A DNA stretch of 64,000 bases, from positions 1 to 64,000 of the forward strand of contig NZ_WNZW01000014.1 of the NCBI RefSeq assembly GCF_009725165.1, read 5' to 3'. A model generated the notes under the pieces. The model had not been told where the DNA came from. It did no database searches and saw nothing but the letters and a program-made list of their open reading frames with translations. Each line of letters opens with the position of its first letter. The first letter of the stretch is position 1. Shown here piece by piece: positions 33,142-42,935 of the stretch. Made by a program: the position numbers and the translations under genes. This DNA is from Paenibacillus woosongensis (lineage in GTDB: Bacteria > Bacillota > Bacilli > Paenibacillales > Paenibacillaceae).

Positions 33142-33326
33142 TTAACGGACCGAGGTTCCGCTATTTGCAATATATTACCCCTTTTTTGATGTTAACGGAC
33201 CTAAAAGCCCTTATTGGGCTTTTTTTCATGCCTTTGGCCGCCTTTTCACTACAATAGCGGAACGAGGGTCCGTTAACCTTTCAAAAAACCACGTTTCAGG
33301 CAAAATAACGGCTTCTCGGTCCGTAA
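33142..33326. repeat. Four-arm intergenic element, family A, copy 2
   Basis: Forward arms at 33142-33166 (TTAACGGACCGAGG, then TTCCGCTATTT) and 33192-33215. Inverted arms at 33253-33276 (AATAGCGGAACGAGG, then GTCCGTTAA) and 33303-33325. Offsets are 0, 50, 111 and 162. It lies between two convergent genes, with a 39-bp tandem array on its right. Confidence 0.88.
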
Positions 33327-33374
33327 AGAAATACAACCAAACTCTCCAGGGGAAGCTTATGCCCGGGTGAAACT

Positions 33375-33957
33375 TTGAGTTGAGGAACAATGGTACAGTG
33401 AAGTGACATAGCATACCATTGAGTAACATTTGGTGCGGGATAGTGACTTGTCATACACTGAGTAACATTTGGTGCGGGATAGTGACTTGTCATACACTGA
33501 GTAACATTTGGTGCGGGATAGTGACTTGTCATACACTGAGTAACATTTAGTACGGGGAGTAACTTGTCATACACTGAGTAACATTAGTACGAGGAGTAAC
33601 TTGTCATACACTGAGTAACATTTAGTACGGGGAGTAACTTGTCATACACTGAGTAACATTTAGTACGGGGAGTAACTTGGCGTACATTGGGTAACATTTG
33701 GCGTGGTGTAGTGACTTGGCATACGATGAGTAACATTTGGTGTGGTGTAGTGACTTGGCATACGATGAGTAACATTTGGTGTGGTGTAGTGACTTGGCAT
33801 ACGATAAGTAACATTTGGTGTGGTGTAGTGACTTGGCATACGATGAGTAACATTTGGTGTGGTGTAGTGACTTGGCATACGATGAGTAACATTTGGTGTG
33901 GTGTAGTGACTTGGCATACGATGAGTAACCTTTGGTGTGGTGTAGTAATTTCCATAA
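33375..33957. repeat. Tandem array, 14 full units of 37-39 bp plus a degenerate one
   Basis: Units contain GAGTAACATTTGG and end CTTGTCATA or CTTGGCATA. Three sub-types occur in blocks: GTGCGGGATAGTGA (units 1-3), GTACGGGGAGTAA (units 4-7) and GTGTGGTGTAGTGA (units 8-14), which shows local duplication. No conserved spacers are present, so it is not a CRISPR array. All three minus-strand frames stay open through parts of it by composition alone. Confidence 0.95.
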
Positions 33958-33962
33958 ATATA

Positions 33963-34002
33963 GAAAAGACCCTTGAGCAGAACAATCCACTCCAAGGGTC
34001 TC
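33963..34002 (-). terminator. Intrinsic terminator of the amylopullulanase gene
   Basis: On the minus strand AGACCCTTGgAG and CTcCAAGGGTCT-type arms form a stem followed by TTTTC, 12 nt past the stop codon. Confidence 0.88.
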
Positions 34003-34013
34003 TTGCATTACTT

Positions 34014-37000
34014 TTAATATTGCTGCAGCAGCTTCCATATCACCTGTGCGCTTTCCGCACGGGTTAACTGTTCCTTCGGTGCAAAAAGACCGTTCCCCTT
34101 GCCATTCAGCATACCCAAAGCTGCTGCTTCCAGAACTGCCTGCTGCGCCCAAGGAGCAACGCTATTGCTGTCCTTGATTGCAGCCTCTACTGAGCGGGGA
34201 GATTCCCCGGCCTTATCGTGCCCCTCTCCAGTGCTATTGTTCATATCAGCGGCACTAGAGTCCTCGGTGCCGTATTCGTTGCGCCCGCCCTTGACATCGT
34301 TCATCACGTCGTAGGTTCTAATGAGCATTACGGCCATTTCCTCGCGGGTAATAACGTCGTCGCCGCCAAACGTGCCGTCCGCGCGGCCCTTAATGATACC
34401 TGCTGCACTAGCCATCGCAACTGCATCTGCATACCATGCGGAGGCGGAAACGTCACGATAACTCATGTTAGCGGTAGGGTCCAATTCATGCGGCGTCAGC
34501 GTGGCTTCAACTCCAGACGACTGCTTCTGCTCCAGTTCTAGCTGCTGTCCACGCCGCTGCTCTGGGTGAATTTGCTGTTGCTCCTGCTGCATTTGCCCTT
34601 GCCCTTGCTCCTGCTCCTGCCCTTGTCCTGGCCCTGATCTTTGCCGCTCAAGCTGTTCCGCCTCGAGCTGCTGCTCCGATGCCAACGCTCTAGTCAGCAT
34701 TGCGGTAAATTCCGCTCGCGTTACGCTCTTTGAGGGTGCGAACGCATCCTCCGACACACCCATGACAATCTGCCGGGCGGCCAGCTGCTTGACTGCATCA
34801 TTAGCCCAATGCTCCGGGAGAACGTCGCTGAACGTTTTGTTATAGCTTACGAGCGCAAGCTTCCCAAGTGCATTAAGCTCAGCCGACAATCCTGTCCCCG
34901 ACCTGCGGGCTCCTGCATACTGGAGCAGACCGTTATCCGCAAAACGGTAAATGCCCAATACTCCGTGCAGTCCTGATATGGAGCCGACTGATCCATCATC
35001 CGTATTAAAGTGGATATGCAGCGGGGCGGTGAACCTATCGAGAGCCAGCATTTTCCCGTCCCCTGTCACAACAAACAGCTCCACTTCATACACTTTTCCT
35101 TGTACCTTCAGAACAACACTTTCTCGCCCTATCTGGGCGGTTGCCAGCAGTCTCTGCCCTTCCTCATCCGCTAAAGGCTGGAACGAGATTACGATTTGGG
35201 CACCATCCAAAATACGATCCAAATCACCATTCAAAGTACCATTCACAGCTCCATTCACAGCGCTTACCAAAGAACCATCCGCTGCCACATTCGCTGCATC
35301 ATTCTGATTGCCTGCCGAAATCAAATCGATCAGCTGCTTCACGACAGAGGCTGGCACGTCTAGCGTGAACGGTTCCGTCTTAAATCTCAGCGCGTTGCTG
35401 CCGTCTAGCGCGGTGGCGTTTGCGGGCAGCCGGATTATGCGTTTGCCCGGTTCGGCTTCAATCGTGACTACACCCTTCTCCGCAACCGGATCACTTACAA
35501 ACTGCACGTCCGCAGGCTGGCCTGCACTATCTTGGCTACCCTTGTCGTTATGGGCACCATCTCCTGCTCCACTCCCGCTGCTGCCGCTGCTGCCCGGCGT
35601 CGAAGGAGATGGCCCAGAGCCAGGATCCCCGTTTCCAGGCTCTTGCGGCTTTCCTTTGTCTGGAGCAGACAGCACAATGGTTCCGCCCTGATCCTTGCCA
35701 GGAATGACCACGGACACTTTGCCGCCATTTGCCACCTTATACTTGGCCTGGCTGTATTCATCCGTTAGTGTCGTTCCTGCGGCAAAAGGAACCTTAAACT
35801 CGGCCGCAGCCTCCTCTGCTCTCGTATTCAACCCCACAATCACTGCCTCTTCTCCAAGCGTCCTGGAGAATACAACATACCCGCTTGCATCCGATCCGCC
35901 GAGCTTCGTCCGTGTTCCTTTGGAGAACACCTTCGAATGCTTCGCGCGAATTTGCAGCAGCTTCGTGTAGTGAGTGTGGATATCCATCGCCGCGGCATCA
36001 AGGCCGTCTATTTTTCCCCAAGGCATGTCATCCCGATTGTCGTTAAACTCGCCAAGATCCATGTCGCCCGCCGTTCCGCCCGATTGCCCCAATTCCTCAC
36101 CGTAGTAGATTACCGGCTGGCCCTTGCTTGTCATCTGCAGCGCTGCCGCCACCTTCAGCTTGCCGATGTCGCCGTCCACATAATGCGACAGGAACCCGCT
36201 CTCATCGTGGCTGCTCAAAAATTGCCCAAACGTCTTGTCGCTCGTCAGCAATCCGTTCCGCAGCTGCAAGTAAGATTCCACGCTGTCGATCTGGCCGTTC
36301 ACGAAATCTCTAGCCTTGTCTTTAAATTGAAAATCCAATAATGAATCCATCATGCCGTTCCCCAAAAATCCACCGGTATTGCCCGGGGATGCCCCGAAAT
36401 ATTCGCCGATCAGTTTGAAATCGGGCTTAGTCTTCGTCAGCTCATTCTTGAAAGCCATCCATGTCGTCTCATCGACATGCTTCACCGTATCCACGCGAAA
36501 ATAGTCAATCGTGTCGCCGCGATCAGTACGCGCCTTGCTAAGCCAATCGACCTGCCATTCGATCAGCTTATTCCTGACCTCGGCTTCCTCTGTCTTAAAG
36601 TCCGGCAGGCCGGCGAGTTCGCCGCGAACCGTGTCCGTTCCGCCGTCGCGCAGCATGCCCGCGAAGCGCTCCTGATCCTCCGCCGTCGGATAACCCGGAA
36701 CTCCTGCGCCCTGATCCCCTTGCTTCATGCCGTAACCGGCATGGTTCAGCACCACGTCGACCATGATTTTCATGCCGCGGTCATGAGCCTTGTCAATCAA
36801 CTCCTTGAAATCGTCGATATCGCCAAGATGCTCATCCATCGTCTCGAAGTTTTTGGCCCAATAACCGTGATAGCCGAATTGCGGCCCATCTTTACCGTAG
36901 CGGACATCAAAATCGATGTTATCCACGATTGGCGTAATCCAGATCGTATTGATCCCCAGCTTCTCCAGGTAATCGAGCTTTTCAATAATACCCCGGATAT

Positions 37001-40000
37001 CTCCGCCATGATAGGCTTCCGGTTGAGACGGGTCATAGCTTCCTGGAATATGATTCGGGTTATCATTGCTTGGGTCGCCGTTATAGAAGCGGTCCGTCAG
37101 GAGAAAATAAATCCTCGCCTCATCCCAATCGAAATCCAGCGGCGAGCTCCCCGTTCTCGCTTTCACTGTAATTTCTACTTGACCCTGATGCTTGTTGCCA
37201 TATTCATCAATGACCGTAAGCCCGATTGTCTTAGTACCAGCTGCTATATGATCGGCCACGGAGATCGTCCGTTCGAGCAGCAGCGGGTCAATGGCTTCTT
37301 TCGCCCCGCCTCCAAGCTGCCGCAAATCCGCATAGGCTTCTCGCAGCTTGACGCCTTCATCCCCGGTTACCTTCAGCGTCAACACAGCATTTTCATGGTA
37401 AGCGATGGCTTCGTTCAAGCTGGCCGGGAATATCCCTGCCTGAATATCCAGCTCCGGCTTCAGGAACTCGATGACAGAACGGCCGCCTTCACGCTGCGGG
37501 TTTTTGTCATCCACAACAATGGTGTCCCGGCCATTGCGCGTGACCGTGAAATTGTAATAATATTTGCCCTGCTCCACATTTTTCAGCGTATAGACAAAAT
37601 ATTCATTTTTCGGATCATAGACCATCTCATAGCTTTGGACATCATGGGTACCATGCCCCAAAGACACATTCAGCTTCACGGCGGATATCGTGTGCATGGC
37701 ATCCTGCCGATACAGATCGTCATCCCGGTAATAGAAAATAATGTTCCCTTCGTTCAACGCCGGCCCGCTCACCTCCGGCACGATTTCAATCTCCATGACC
37801 ATACTCTGCACATTCACCTTCACGAAGGTCTGTCCGGTTCCGAGCGGAATGCTCCGGTCATCGGGAATATCCTGCTTCGCCGTGCTCCAGTCCGTGCCTT
37901 TGCGGACAACAAATCCGACAGAGCCGCTGTCCGGCGCGGTCTCGATATTCGCGACTGCAACGCCGTCCCGGACCGTGAAGTTCACCTGACCGTCGCTCAC
38001 ACCGCCGGTTCCCCAAATCCACAGGTTCCAGTCCGCATAATTCTGATCGGGGCGTGTATAACGGAGCTGTACCGTTTTCTTTTCAAAAGGCAGAACTTTG
38101 ATTTGCTTCTCAGCCTGAAGTCCGCCGATCCGCGCGGTGATCGTAACGACTCCCGGTTTCAGCCCCTTGACTTCCCCGGTCCCGCTTACGGTTGCGACGG
38201 ACGTATCCGAGCTGCTCCAAGCTAAGGTCTTGCCTTTCAAAATCTGGCCAAATTGATCCAACAGCGTCGCGTTTACAACCGTTGATTGGGTAGCATAAAC
38301 CTCGCCCGCCCCAGCTAATGTCAGTGCTGTAGGCTGCAATATGCCAACCTGCACCGTCGCGGCAGCCTGAATCTGGCCGATCGCGGCGGTAATCGTTGCC
38401 GTCCCCTCCGCCTTGGCGCTAATCAGACCTCTGTCGCTCACGGTGGCTATCTTGTTATCCGAGGTGCTCCAGACGAGGCCTGCCCCGGCCATGGGGTTGC
38501 CCTTCTGGTCGCGGACGATGGCCGTCAGCGAGCGGTTCATGCCTGGTTCCAACCCTAAGGCAGCAGGAGTCAGCTCAATTTTGCTCACCTCCGGCGTGTA
38601 CAGCGTCTCTTCGTCGTACAGCACCATCATCGACAATCCGGCAACCTGGACGCTGCCGCTTACAGGAGCCCCCAGTTTTGCCGTTCCTGCAGAGCGGTCA
38701 TCGACAACGATGTTCCAGGCTGACCCGCCGGGAAGCTTGACGGTCTGTGCCGTTTTGTTGGCATTGTAAATGACGATGATGTTGTTCCAGGTGTCACCGT
38801 TTGCATGATCCTTCAATTGAAACGACACGATGCTGCCATCGCTTTTCGTCACCTGCAAATGCTTTGCAATGGCTTCCTTCGAGTTCATCCGGAAGGCCGG
38901 ATGGCTCTTCCGCAGCTCGATCAAGCCCTGATAGTAATCAAATACCCGGCTGAAGTTATCCTTGTTGTCCCAGCGGATCTGATTGACCGTATCCGGACTC
39001 CGGTAGCTGTTATGATCCCCGTACTTGGAGCGCAGCAGCTCATCGCCCGCATGCAGGAACGGCACCCCCTGCGAGGTAAGCACAATTCCGTTTGCCAGCA
39101 GCGAACGTCTTACCGTCTCGTTGTCGAACACGTTCTCTCCCGTGCCGACATACTTATGCGGCTGCGCAGCGGCTACCGCGTCCTCAACGCTGCCTCCGCC
39201 CTCCAGCACGCCGTCTCGAATACTCAGCATGCCCAGCTCGGTGTCCAACCCCTGTGTTCTGACGATTTTGTCCCACAGATTCAAATTGTCATGAGCGGTA
39301 ACGTAATTGATCGCTTCCGAAGGCTTAGCAGCAAAAGAATCCGTCGCTCCCTTAACTCCGGTGACAACGGCGGCCTCCTGGCCGGGCTCGCCCGTAGCGA
39401 AGCCTTTGCCCGTGCCGTCGCTATCCCCTTTGATCGCGCCGCGGACATCATCGTTAAACACCGCAAAGCCTTGATTTCGCTGCGAGCCCTTAATCGTCTT
39501 CAAGCTCTGCGGCAGCGGCGTGGGCCCCATATCCCATGGCTCTCCGTACACGATCAGGCTGGGGTCGACCTCCTGATGCAGCTGGCTTGTCACGTCCTTC
39601 ATCGTATCGATATCGATCAGCCCCATAAGATCGAACCGGAAGCCGTCTACGGCGTACTCCTCGGCCCAATATTTCACGGACTCGCGAATATATTTGCTGA
39701 CCATCGGGCGCTCCGAGGCAATTTCATTGCCTACTCCCGTGGCATTGGAATACGTCCCAGCGTCCGCCGTCCGATAATAATAGCCTGGGACGATTTTGTT
39801 GAAAGGACCGTCTTCAATGGAGAAGGTATGGTTGTATACAACGTCCATCACGACCCCGATGCCTTCGTCATGCAGACTCTGCACCATCTCCTTGAACTCT
39901 CGAATTCTCGCCGCAGGATCGCTGGGATCGCTAGAATAAGCTCCTTCGGGGACGTTATAGTTTTGCGGATCGTAGCCCCAATTGTATTTCGGAGCATCGG

Positions 40001-42467
40001 AGGACGGATCGTCCACCGCCAGCTCGTTCACTGTCTTGAAGTCATAAGCCGGCAGCAGATGTACATGCGTGACTCCAAGCGCTTTTAAGTGATCGGTCCC
40101 CGTGGGAAGCCCCTGGGAGGTCTTCGCTCCTCTCTCCGTAAAAGCTTTGTATTTCCCCTTATGCGTCATTCCCGAATCCGGACTGATCGAGAAATCGCGA
40201 ATATGCAGCTCATACAGCACCGCATCGACAGGCTCCACCAGCTGCGGCTTCTTCTCTGGCGTCCATCCCGCAGGGTTCGTATCTTGAAGATCAATGATGG
40301 CGCTGCGCTGCCCGTTCGCTGACACGGCCACCGCATACGGATCTACCGCATAATTGACCGTTCCATCCGCAAACTCGACCTTGTACATATAAAATAGCCC
40401 CTTCAAATCGCCGGACAGCGAGCCCGACCAGACGCCGTTTGCTGAACGGTTTAGCAAGTGCTCCGACCCGCCCGCATGATCGGTGACAAGGCCGTTCCCG
40501 TCATAATCACCAGCGCCGCTGTACAGCGATACGCTGACTTTGGCTGCGGTAGGCGCCCATACCTTGAACGTGCTGCCTGATTGCGTGTAGGTTAACCCAA
40601 GGTCGTCTCCGTCGTAGTAGAACGAGGGATCGTCCAGAATTTTGCGCATCGTCACCAAAGTTGGTGCTAAGTGCGCCGTCTCTAGTGTATATTGATGCGT
40701 TACGTCGAATTCCTGCGGATCGTTCAATGTAATTTTAAGCTTACGGCCGTTTAGCTTAGCGGCGCTTACGGACAGCTTACGGCTGCCATTCGTAATATCC
40801 GTCAGCTGAACCGTACTCAGATCCGCCTCGGCTATTGTGCTGCTGGCTTCAGCAATCAATGTATCCAGGCTATCGGCCATAACGGCACTGAACTTCGGCG
40901 ATGTATCCGGCTTGGCGAAATACACCTTCGGGTCGTTCTCCACCATATACACATCAACCGCGGTCTGGCCGGCAGGCATTTCCACCTTGCGGTCCATCTC
41001 CTGCGCGCTCCAGTCATTGCCCGGTATGCTCAACCGCGTCAGGACGCCGATTTTTGGAGAGACAGAAGAATACGTTCCGACCGCAAATCCGTCAGCATCC
41101 ACGCCTGTAAATGGATAACCGCTGCCATCCTTCCCCTCCGGCCAAATCCACATATTCCAGTCGTTTTGCTTGCCGTCGTAACGGAAGTAATGCAAGTTGA
41201 AGGTGTACAGCCCAGAAGCTACAGTAACCTCCTTCTCGCTGCGGCTTCCCGCATGCTCGGCAACAATCGTAAAACTAGTCCCCGCCGCATCGTCCGCGAT
41301 GACCAGCCTGCTCCCGGAAATCGAGATCCCGGCCAATCCGCTCTCTTTCAAGGACCATTGCGGGGACACGTGTTCCGTTGTCCCATCGGGCTGGACAAGC
41401 GCAGCCTTCAGCTCCAGGGAGCTTCCCTTGGCGACGGTATCCGGTACCCCGATTTGAATGCCGGGAACATGAACAACAGAATTGCCGTCAAGCTGGAGAG
41501 GATTTAGCGGATCGGCAAAATTATCCGCCCACTGCAGGCGGCTCGAATTGAATTTATAAGAATACGAGCCTGGCGCCAAGGCCATCGTGGCCGAGAATAC
41601 CCCTGCCCCATCCAGCGTCATGGCCTCACTCTGCTCCGGGGACCAGCCGTTCATCGATCCGATGACATACAGCTCGTTTCCTGTATAGGTATTGTTATTA
41701 AAGGTCACGCTTCCGTCCCCGTTAATGACTGGGCTGGCCACAATCCGATCGACAACCTTCAGGTCAAGTTGAGTTATGATATCCTCATACACGGCCGATA
41801 TGACCGTGCTCGCTCCAGCCGCCGCGTGATCGGCAACCTGCACTTTGCCGCCGGCAACCGAAATCTCACCCGGCTGGCTGGACGACCAGACAGCATAGTC
41901 CGTGAAATCCAGTGGTGTGCCATCCGCGAGAATTCTAACCGCCCGCAGGTCAAGGGATTGCCCTGTGACCACTTCTTTTCCAGGCGGATGCCCTGCATAA
42001 TCCCGAACGCTTAAGCTGTGAATGGCAGAATTTACGCTGATCCTGGAGACGTTGCGAGGATCGGCGTAGGAAGCATTCCAATCTCCATCTGCAGTTGAAA
42101 ATTTATATTCGACGACACCTTTATTCGCGATAAAATCCGTTTTCGGGATAGTGTATGAATACACATTCATTCGGGTTCCATTCTCGGTGTAAGAGCTTAC
42201 TGCCGTCATTTCTATAAAATGAGCCCAACCCGATGCGGCAAAGTTCCCCACCACGTACAGCTTGCCCGCTTCCGTGATTCCGGTTATGGTTACAGCCCCG
42301 TCCGGATGGAACATCAAGCTTGGCTCCTGGTTTTGTACTCCTTGCTGTGAGGCCGTCCATAACTGCGAATTAGCTTGACCGGACGCTTGACTCATTCCAA
42401 GCAGGTTAACCAACATCAGCACGGCAAGGCTTAATGCAACGATACGAAATGACCTTTTATAATCCAT
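34014..42467 (-). CDS. Giant SLH-anchored amylopullulanase with two GH13 catalytic domains
   Basis: A protein of 2817 residues from the ATG at 42467 (AAAGGAG 10 nt upstream); a longer in-frame start at 42560 adds no signal-like sequence. The signal peptide is MDYKRSFRIVALSLAVLML... to about residue 30. Two starch-binding X25-like domains with bacterial Ig-like domains come first, then CBM41 (about 420-520) and CBM48. A type I pullulanase barrel follows, with YNWGYDP near 828, nucleophile in FRFDLMG near 944, acid in YGEPWD near 974 and TAHDN near 1057. Two BIG2 domains and a second CBM41 follow, then an alpha-amylase barrel (FRVDTVKHVDE near 1991, GEYFG near 2022, SSHDESG near 2087). A Pro/Gly/Ser linker leads to three SLH domains (about 2545, 2667 and 2765). 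A Gln/Glu-rich insert separates SLH 1 and 2. It degrades starch at the cell wall. Confidence 0.95.
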   Translation of the reverse strand: MDYKRSFRIVALSLAVLMLVNLLGMSQASGQANSQLWTASQQGVQNQEPSLMFHPDGAVTITGITEAGKLYVVGNFAASGWAHFIEMTAVSSYTENGTRMNVYSYTIPKTDFIANKGVVEYKFSTADGDWNASYADPRNVSRISVNSAIHSLSVRDYAGHPPGKEVVTGQSLDLRAVRILADGTPLDFTDYAVWSSSQPGEISVAGGKVQVADHAAAGASTVISAVYEDIITQLDLKVVDRIVASPVINGDGSVTFNNNTYTGNELYVIGSMNGWSPEQSEAMTLDGAGVFSATMALAPGSYSYKFNSSRLQWADNFADPLNPLQLDGNSVVHVPGIQIGVPDTVAKGSSLELKAALVQPDGTTEHVSPQWSLKESGLAGISISGSRLVIADDAAGTSFTIVAEHAGSRSEKEVTVASGLYTFNLHYFRYDGKQNDWNMWIWPEGKDGSGYPFTGVDADGFAVGTYSSVSPKIGVLTRLSIPGNDWSAQEMDRKVEMPAGQTAVDVYMVENDPKVYFAKPDTSPKFSAVMADSLDTLIAEASSTIAEADLSTVQLTDITNGSRKLSVSAAKLNGRKLKITLNDPQEFDVTHQYTLETAHLAPTLVTMRKILDDPSFYYDGDDLGLTYTQSGSTFKVWAPTAAKVSVSLYSGAGDYDGNGLVTDHAGGSEHLLNRSANGVWSGSLSGDLKGLFYMYKVEFADGTVNYAVDPYAVAVSANGQRSAIIDLQDTNPAGWTPEKKPQLVEPVDAVLYELHIRDFSISPDSGMTHKGKYKAFTERGAKTSQGLPTGTDHLKALGVTHVHLLPAYDFKTVNELAVDDPSSDAPKYNWGYDPQNYNVPEGAYSSDPSDPAARIREFKEMVQSLHDEGIGVVMDVVYNHTFSIEDGPFNKIVPGYYYRTADAGTYSNATGVGNEIASERPMVSKYIRESVKYWAEEYAVDGFRFDLMGLIDIDTMKDVTSQLHQEVDPSLIVYGEPWDMGPTPLPQSLKTIKGSQRNQGFAVFNDDVRGAIKGDSDGTGKGFATGEPGQEAAVVTGVKGATDSFAAKPSEAINYVTAHDNLNLWDKIVRTQGLDTELGMLSIRDGVLEGGGSVEDAVAAAQPHKYVGTGENVFDNETVRRSLLANGIVLTSQGVPFLHAGDELLRSKYGDHNSYRSPDTVNQIRWDNKDNFSRVFDYYQGLIELRKSHPAFRMNSKEAIAKHLQVTKSDGSIVSFQLKDHANGDTWNNIIVIYNANKTAQTVKLPGGSAWNIVVDDRSAGTAKLGAPVSGSVQVAGLSMMVLYDEETLYTPEVSKIELTPAALGLEPGMNRSLTAIVRDQKGNPMAGAGLVWSTSDNKIATVSDRGLISAKAEGTATITAAIGQIQAAATVQVGILQPTALTLAGAGEVYATQSTVVNATLLDQFGQILKGKTLAWSSSDTSVATVSGTGEVKGLKPGVVTITARIGGLQAEKQIKVLPFEKKTVQLRYTRPDQNYADWNLWIWGTGGVSDGQVNFTVRDGVAVANIETAPDSGSVGFVVRKGTDWSTAKQDIPDDRSIPLGTGQTFVKVNVQSMVMEIEIVPEVSGPALNEGNIIFYYRDDDLYRQDAMHTISAVKLNVSLGHGTHDVQSYEMVYDPKNEYFVYTLKNVEQGKYYYNFTVTRNGRDTIVVDDKNPQREGGRSVIEFLKPELDIQAGIFPASLNEAIAYHENAVLTLKVTGDEGVKLREAYADLRQLGGGAKEAIDPLLLERTISVADHIAAGTKTIGLTVIDEYGNKHQGQVEITVKARTGSSPLDFDWDEARIYFLLTDRFYNGDPSNDNPNHIPGSYDPSQPEAYHGGDIRGIIEKLDYLEKLGINTIWITPIVDNIDFDVRYGKDGPQFGYHGYWAKNFETMDEHLGDIDDFKELIDKAHDRGMKIMVDVVLNHAGYGMKQGDQGAGVPGYPTAEDQERFAGMLRDGGTDTVRGELAGLPDFKTEEAEVRNKLIEWQVDWLSKARTDRGDTIDYFRVDTVKHVDETTWMAFKNELTKTKPDFKLIGEYFGASPGNTGGFLGNGMMDSLLDFQFKDKARDFVNGQIDSVESYLQLRNGLLTSDKTFGQFLSSHDESGFLSHYVDGDIGKLKVAAALQMTSKGQPVIYYGEELGQSGGTAGDMDLGEFNDNRDDMPWGKIDGLDAAAMDIHTHYTKLLQIRAKHSKVFSKGTRTKLGGSDASGYVVFSRTLGEEAVIVGLNTRAEEAAAEFKVPFAAGTTLTDEYSQAKYKVANGGKVSVVIPGKDQGGTIVLSAPDKGKPQEPGNGDPGSGPSPSTPGSSGSSGSGAGDGAHNDKGSQDSAGQPADVQFVSDPVAEKGVVTIEAEPGKRIIRLPANATALDGSNALRFKTEPFTLDVPASVVKQLIDLISAGNQNDAANVAADGSLVSAVNGAVNGTLNGDLDRILDGAQIVISFQPLADEEGQRLLATAQIGRESVVLKVQGKVYEVELFVVTGDGKMLALDRFTAPLHIHFNTDDGSVGSISGLHGVLGIYRFADNGLLQYAGARRSGTGLSAELNALGKLALVSYNKTFSDVLPEHWANDAVKQLAARQIVMGVSEDAFAPSKSVTRAEFTAMLTRALASEQQLEAEQLERQRSGPGQGQEQEQGQGQMQQEQQQIHPEQRRGQQLELEQKQSSGVEATLTPHELDPTANMSYRDVSASAWYADAVAMASAAGIIKGRADGTFGGDDVITREEMAVMLIRTYDVMNDVKGGRNEYGTEDSSAADMNNSTGEGHDKAGESPRSVEAAIKDSNSVAPWAQQAVLEAAALGMLNGKGNGLFAPKEQLTRAESAQVIWKLLQQY

Positions 42468-42590
42468 AAGCAATAGACTCCTTTCCCTGACCATAGAAAT
42501 TTGTGAACCAGATGATTGCCTCGAAGCTTCAGCTGGATGAACGCCCCCTTTCCACGCCATGTCTCACACCGCTATCCAAAATTTCAATGC

Positions 42591-42602
42591 GCAAACGTTA
42601 CC
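42591..42602. promoter_or_regulatory. MalR-type operator before the amylopullulanase
   Basis: GCAAACGTTACC, preceded by GC, matches the operator class at mdxE, malR and pgmB. It lies about 124 nt upstream of the start codon. Confidence 0.6.
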
Positions 42603-42642
42603 ATGAACGATCGGAAATTTCCTGTATGGCTCCCGAGTTTTA

Positions 42643-42656
42643 TGTAAGCGCTATAT
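42643..42656. promoter_or_regulatory. cre-like site between the amylopullulanase and malR
   Basis: TGTAAGCGCTATAT agrees with the CcpA cre consensus at 12 of 14 positions. It is consistent with glucose repression of the amylopullulanase. Confidence 0.55.
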
Positions 42657-42672
42657 CTGCAATAACAATATA

Positions 42673-42688
42673 ACTTAAGCGTTTAACT
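42673..42688. promoter_or_regulatory. Second-regulator operator-like palindrome
   Basis: ACTTAAGCGTTTAACT agrees at 14 of 16 positions with the perfect palindrome found downstream of the pulA promoter at 50547-50562. This suggests that the LacI-family protein encoded at 50604-51536 also acts here. Confidence 0.55.
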
Positions 42689-42693
42689 TAATT

Positions 42694-42705
42694 AAAACGT
42701 TTGCA
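42694..42705. promoter_or_regulatory. MalR-type operator between the amylopullulanase and malR
   Basis: AAAACGTTTGCA is identical to the site at the mdxE -35 box. Confidence 0.65.
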
Positions 42706-42870
42706 TAAGTGGTTTTCTACAGTATTTATGTGCTTTTCTTGATTTTTCTCCGATTTTCTTTAATTTCCCTTCATATTCAAATCCAGCACTTCTTTTATCC
42801 GGATTTCTGAAAAACAGAACTTTTTTAATAAATATGCCGCTGAACATGGTATTTTGTCGGGGATTATCTA

Positions 42871-42922
42871 TTTACTTTCACTAGCCTTTAGATTAAGATT
42901 ACAGTGTAAAGCAAACGGTTCC
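42871..42922 (+). promoter_or_regulatory. malR: malR promoter with overlapping operator
   Basis: TTTACT at 42871 and TAAGAT at 42894 are 17 nt apart. GCAAACGGTTCC at 42911-42922 lies just past the predicted start point, a position suited to autorepression. The AGGAGG site of malR follows. Confidence 0.65.
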
Positions 42923-42935
42923 ACAGGAGGTCATT

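Noticed and set aside
33375..33957. Possible CRISPR array
   Set aside because: The whole unit repeats with no unique spacers, and there are no cas genes nearby. The four-arm elements also fail: they have only four arms, two of them inverted.
33584..34152. Open frames of 111-176 residues through the 39-bp array
   Set aside because: They consist of repeated units read in several frames and cross the amylopullulanase terminator; no ribosome site is present.
36477..38225. 582-residue plus-strand frame opposite the amylopullulanase gene
   Set aside because: It is an antisense shadow of a gene with clear domains and catalytic motifs; the translation has no recognisable fold and no ribosome site. 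The same applies to long frames opposite the GH65 gene (45611-46939) and pulA (49097-50311).
42468..42560. Longer 2848-residue start for the amylopullulanase
   Set aside because: The extra 31 residues contain no signal-like sequence, while the ATG at 42467 has a clear AAAGGAG site and begins a normal signal peptide.
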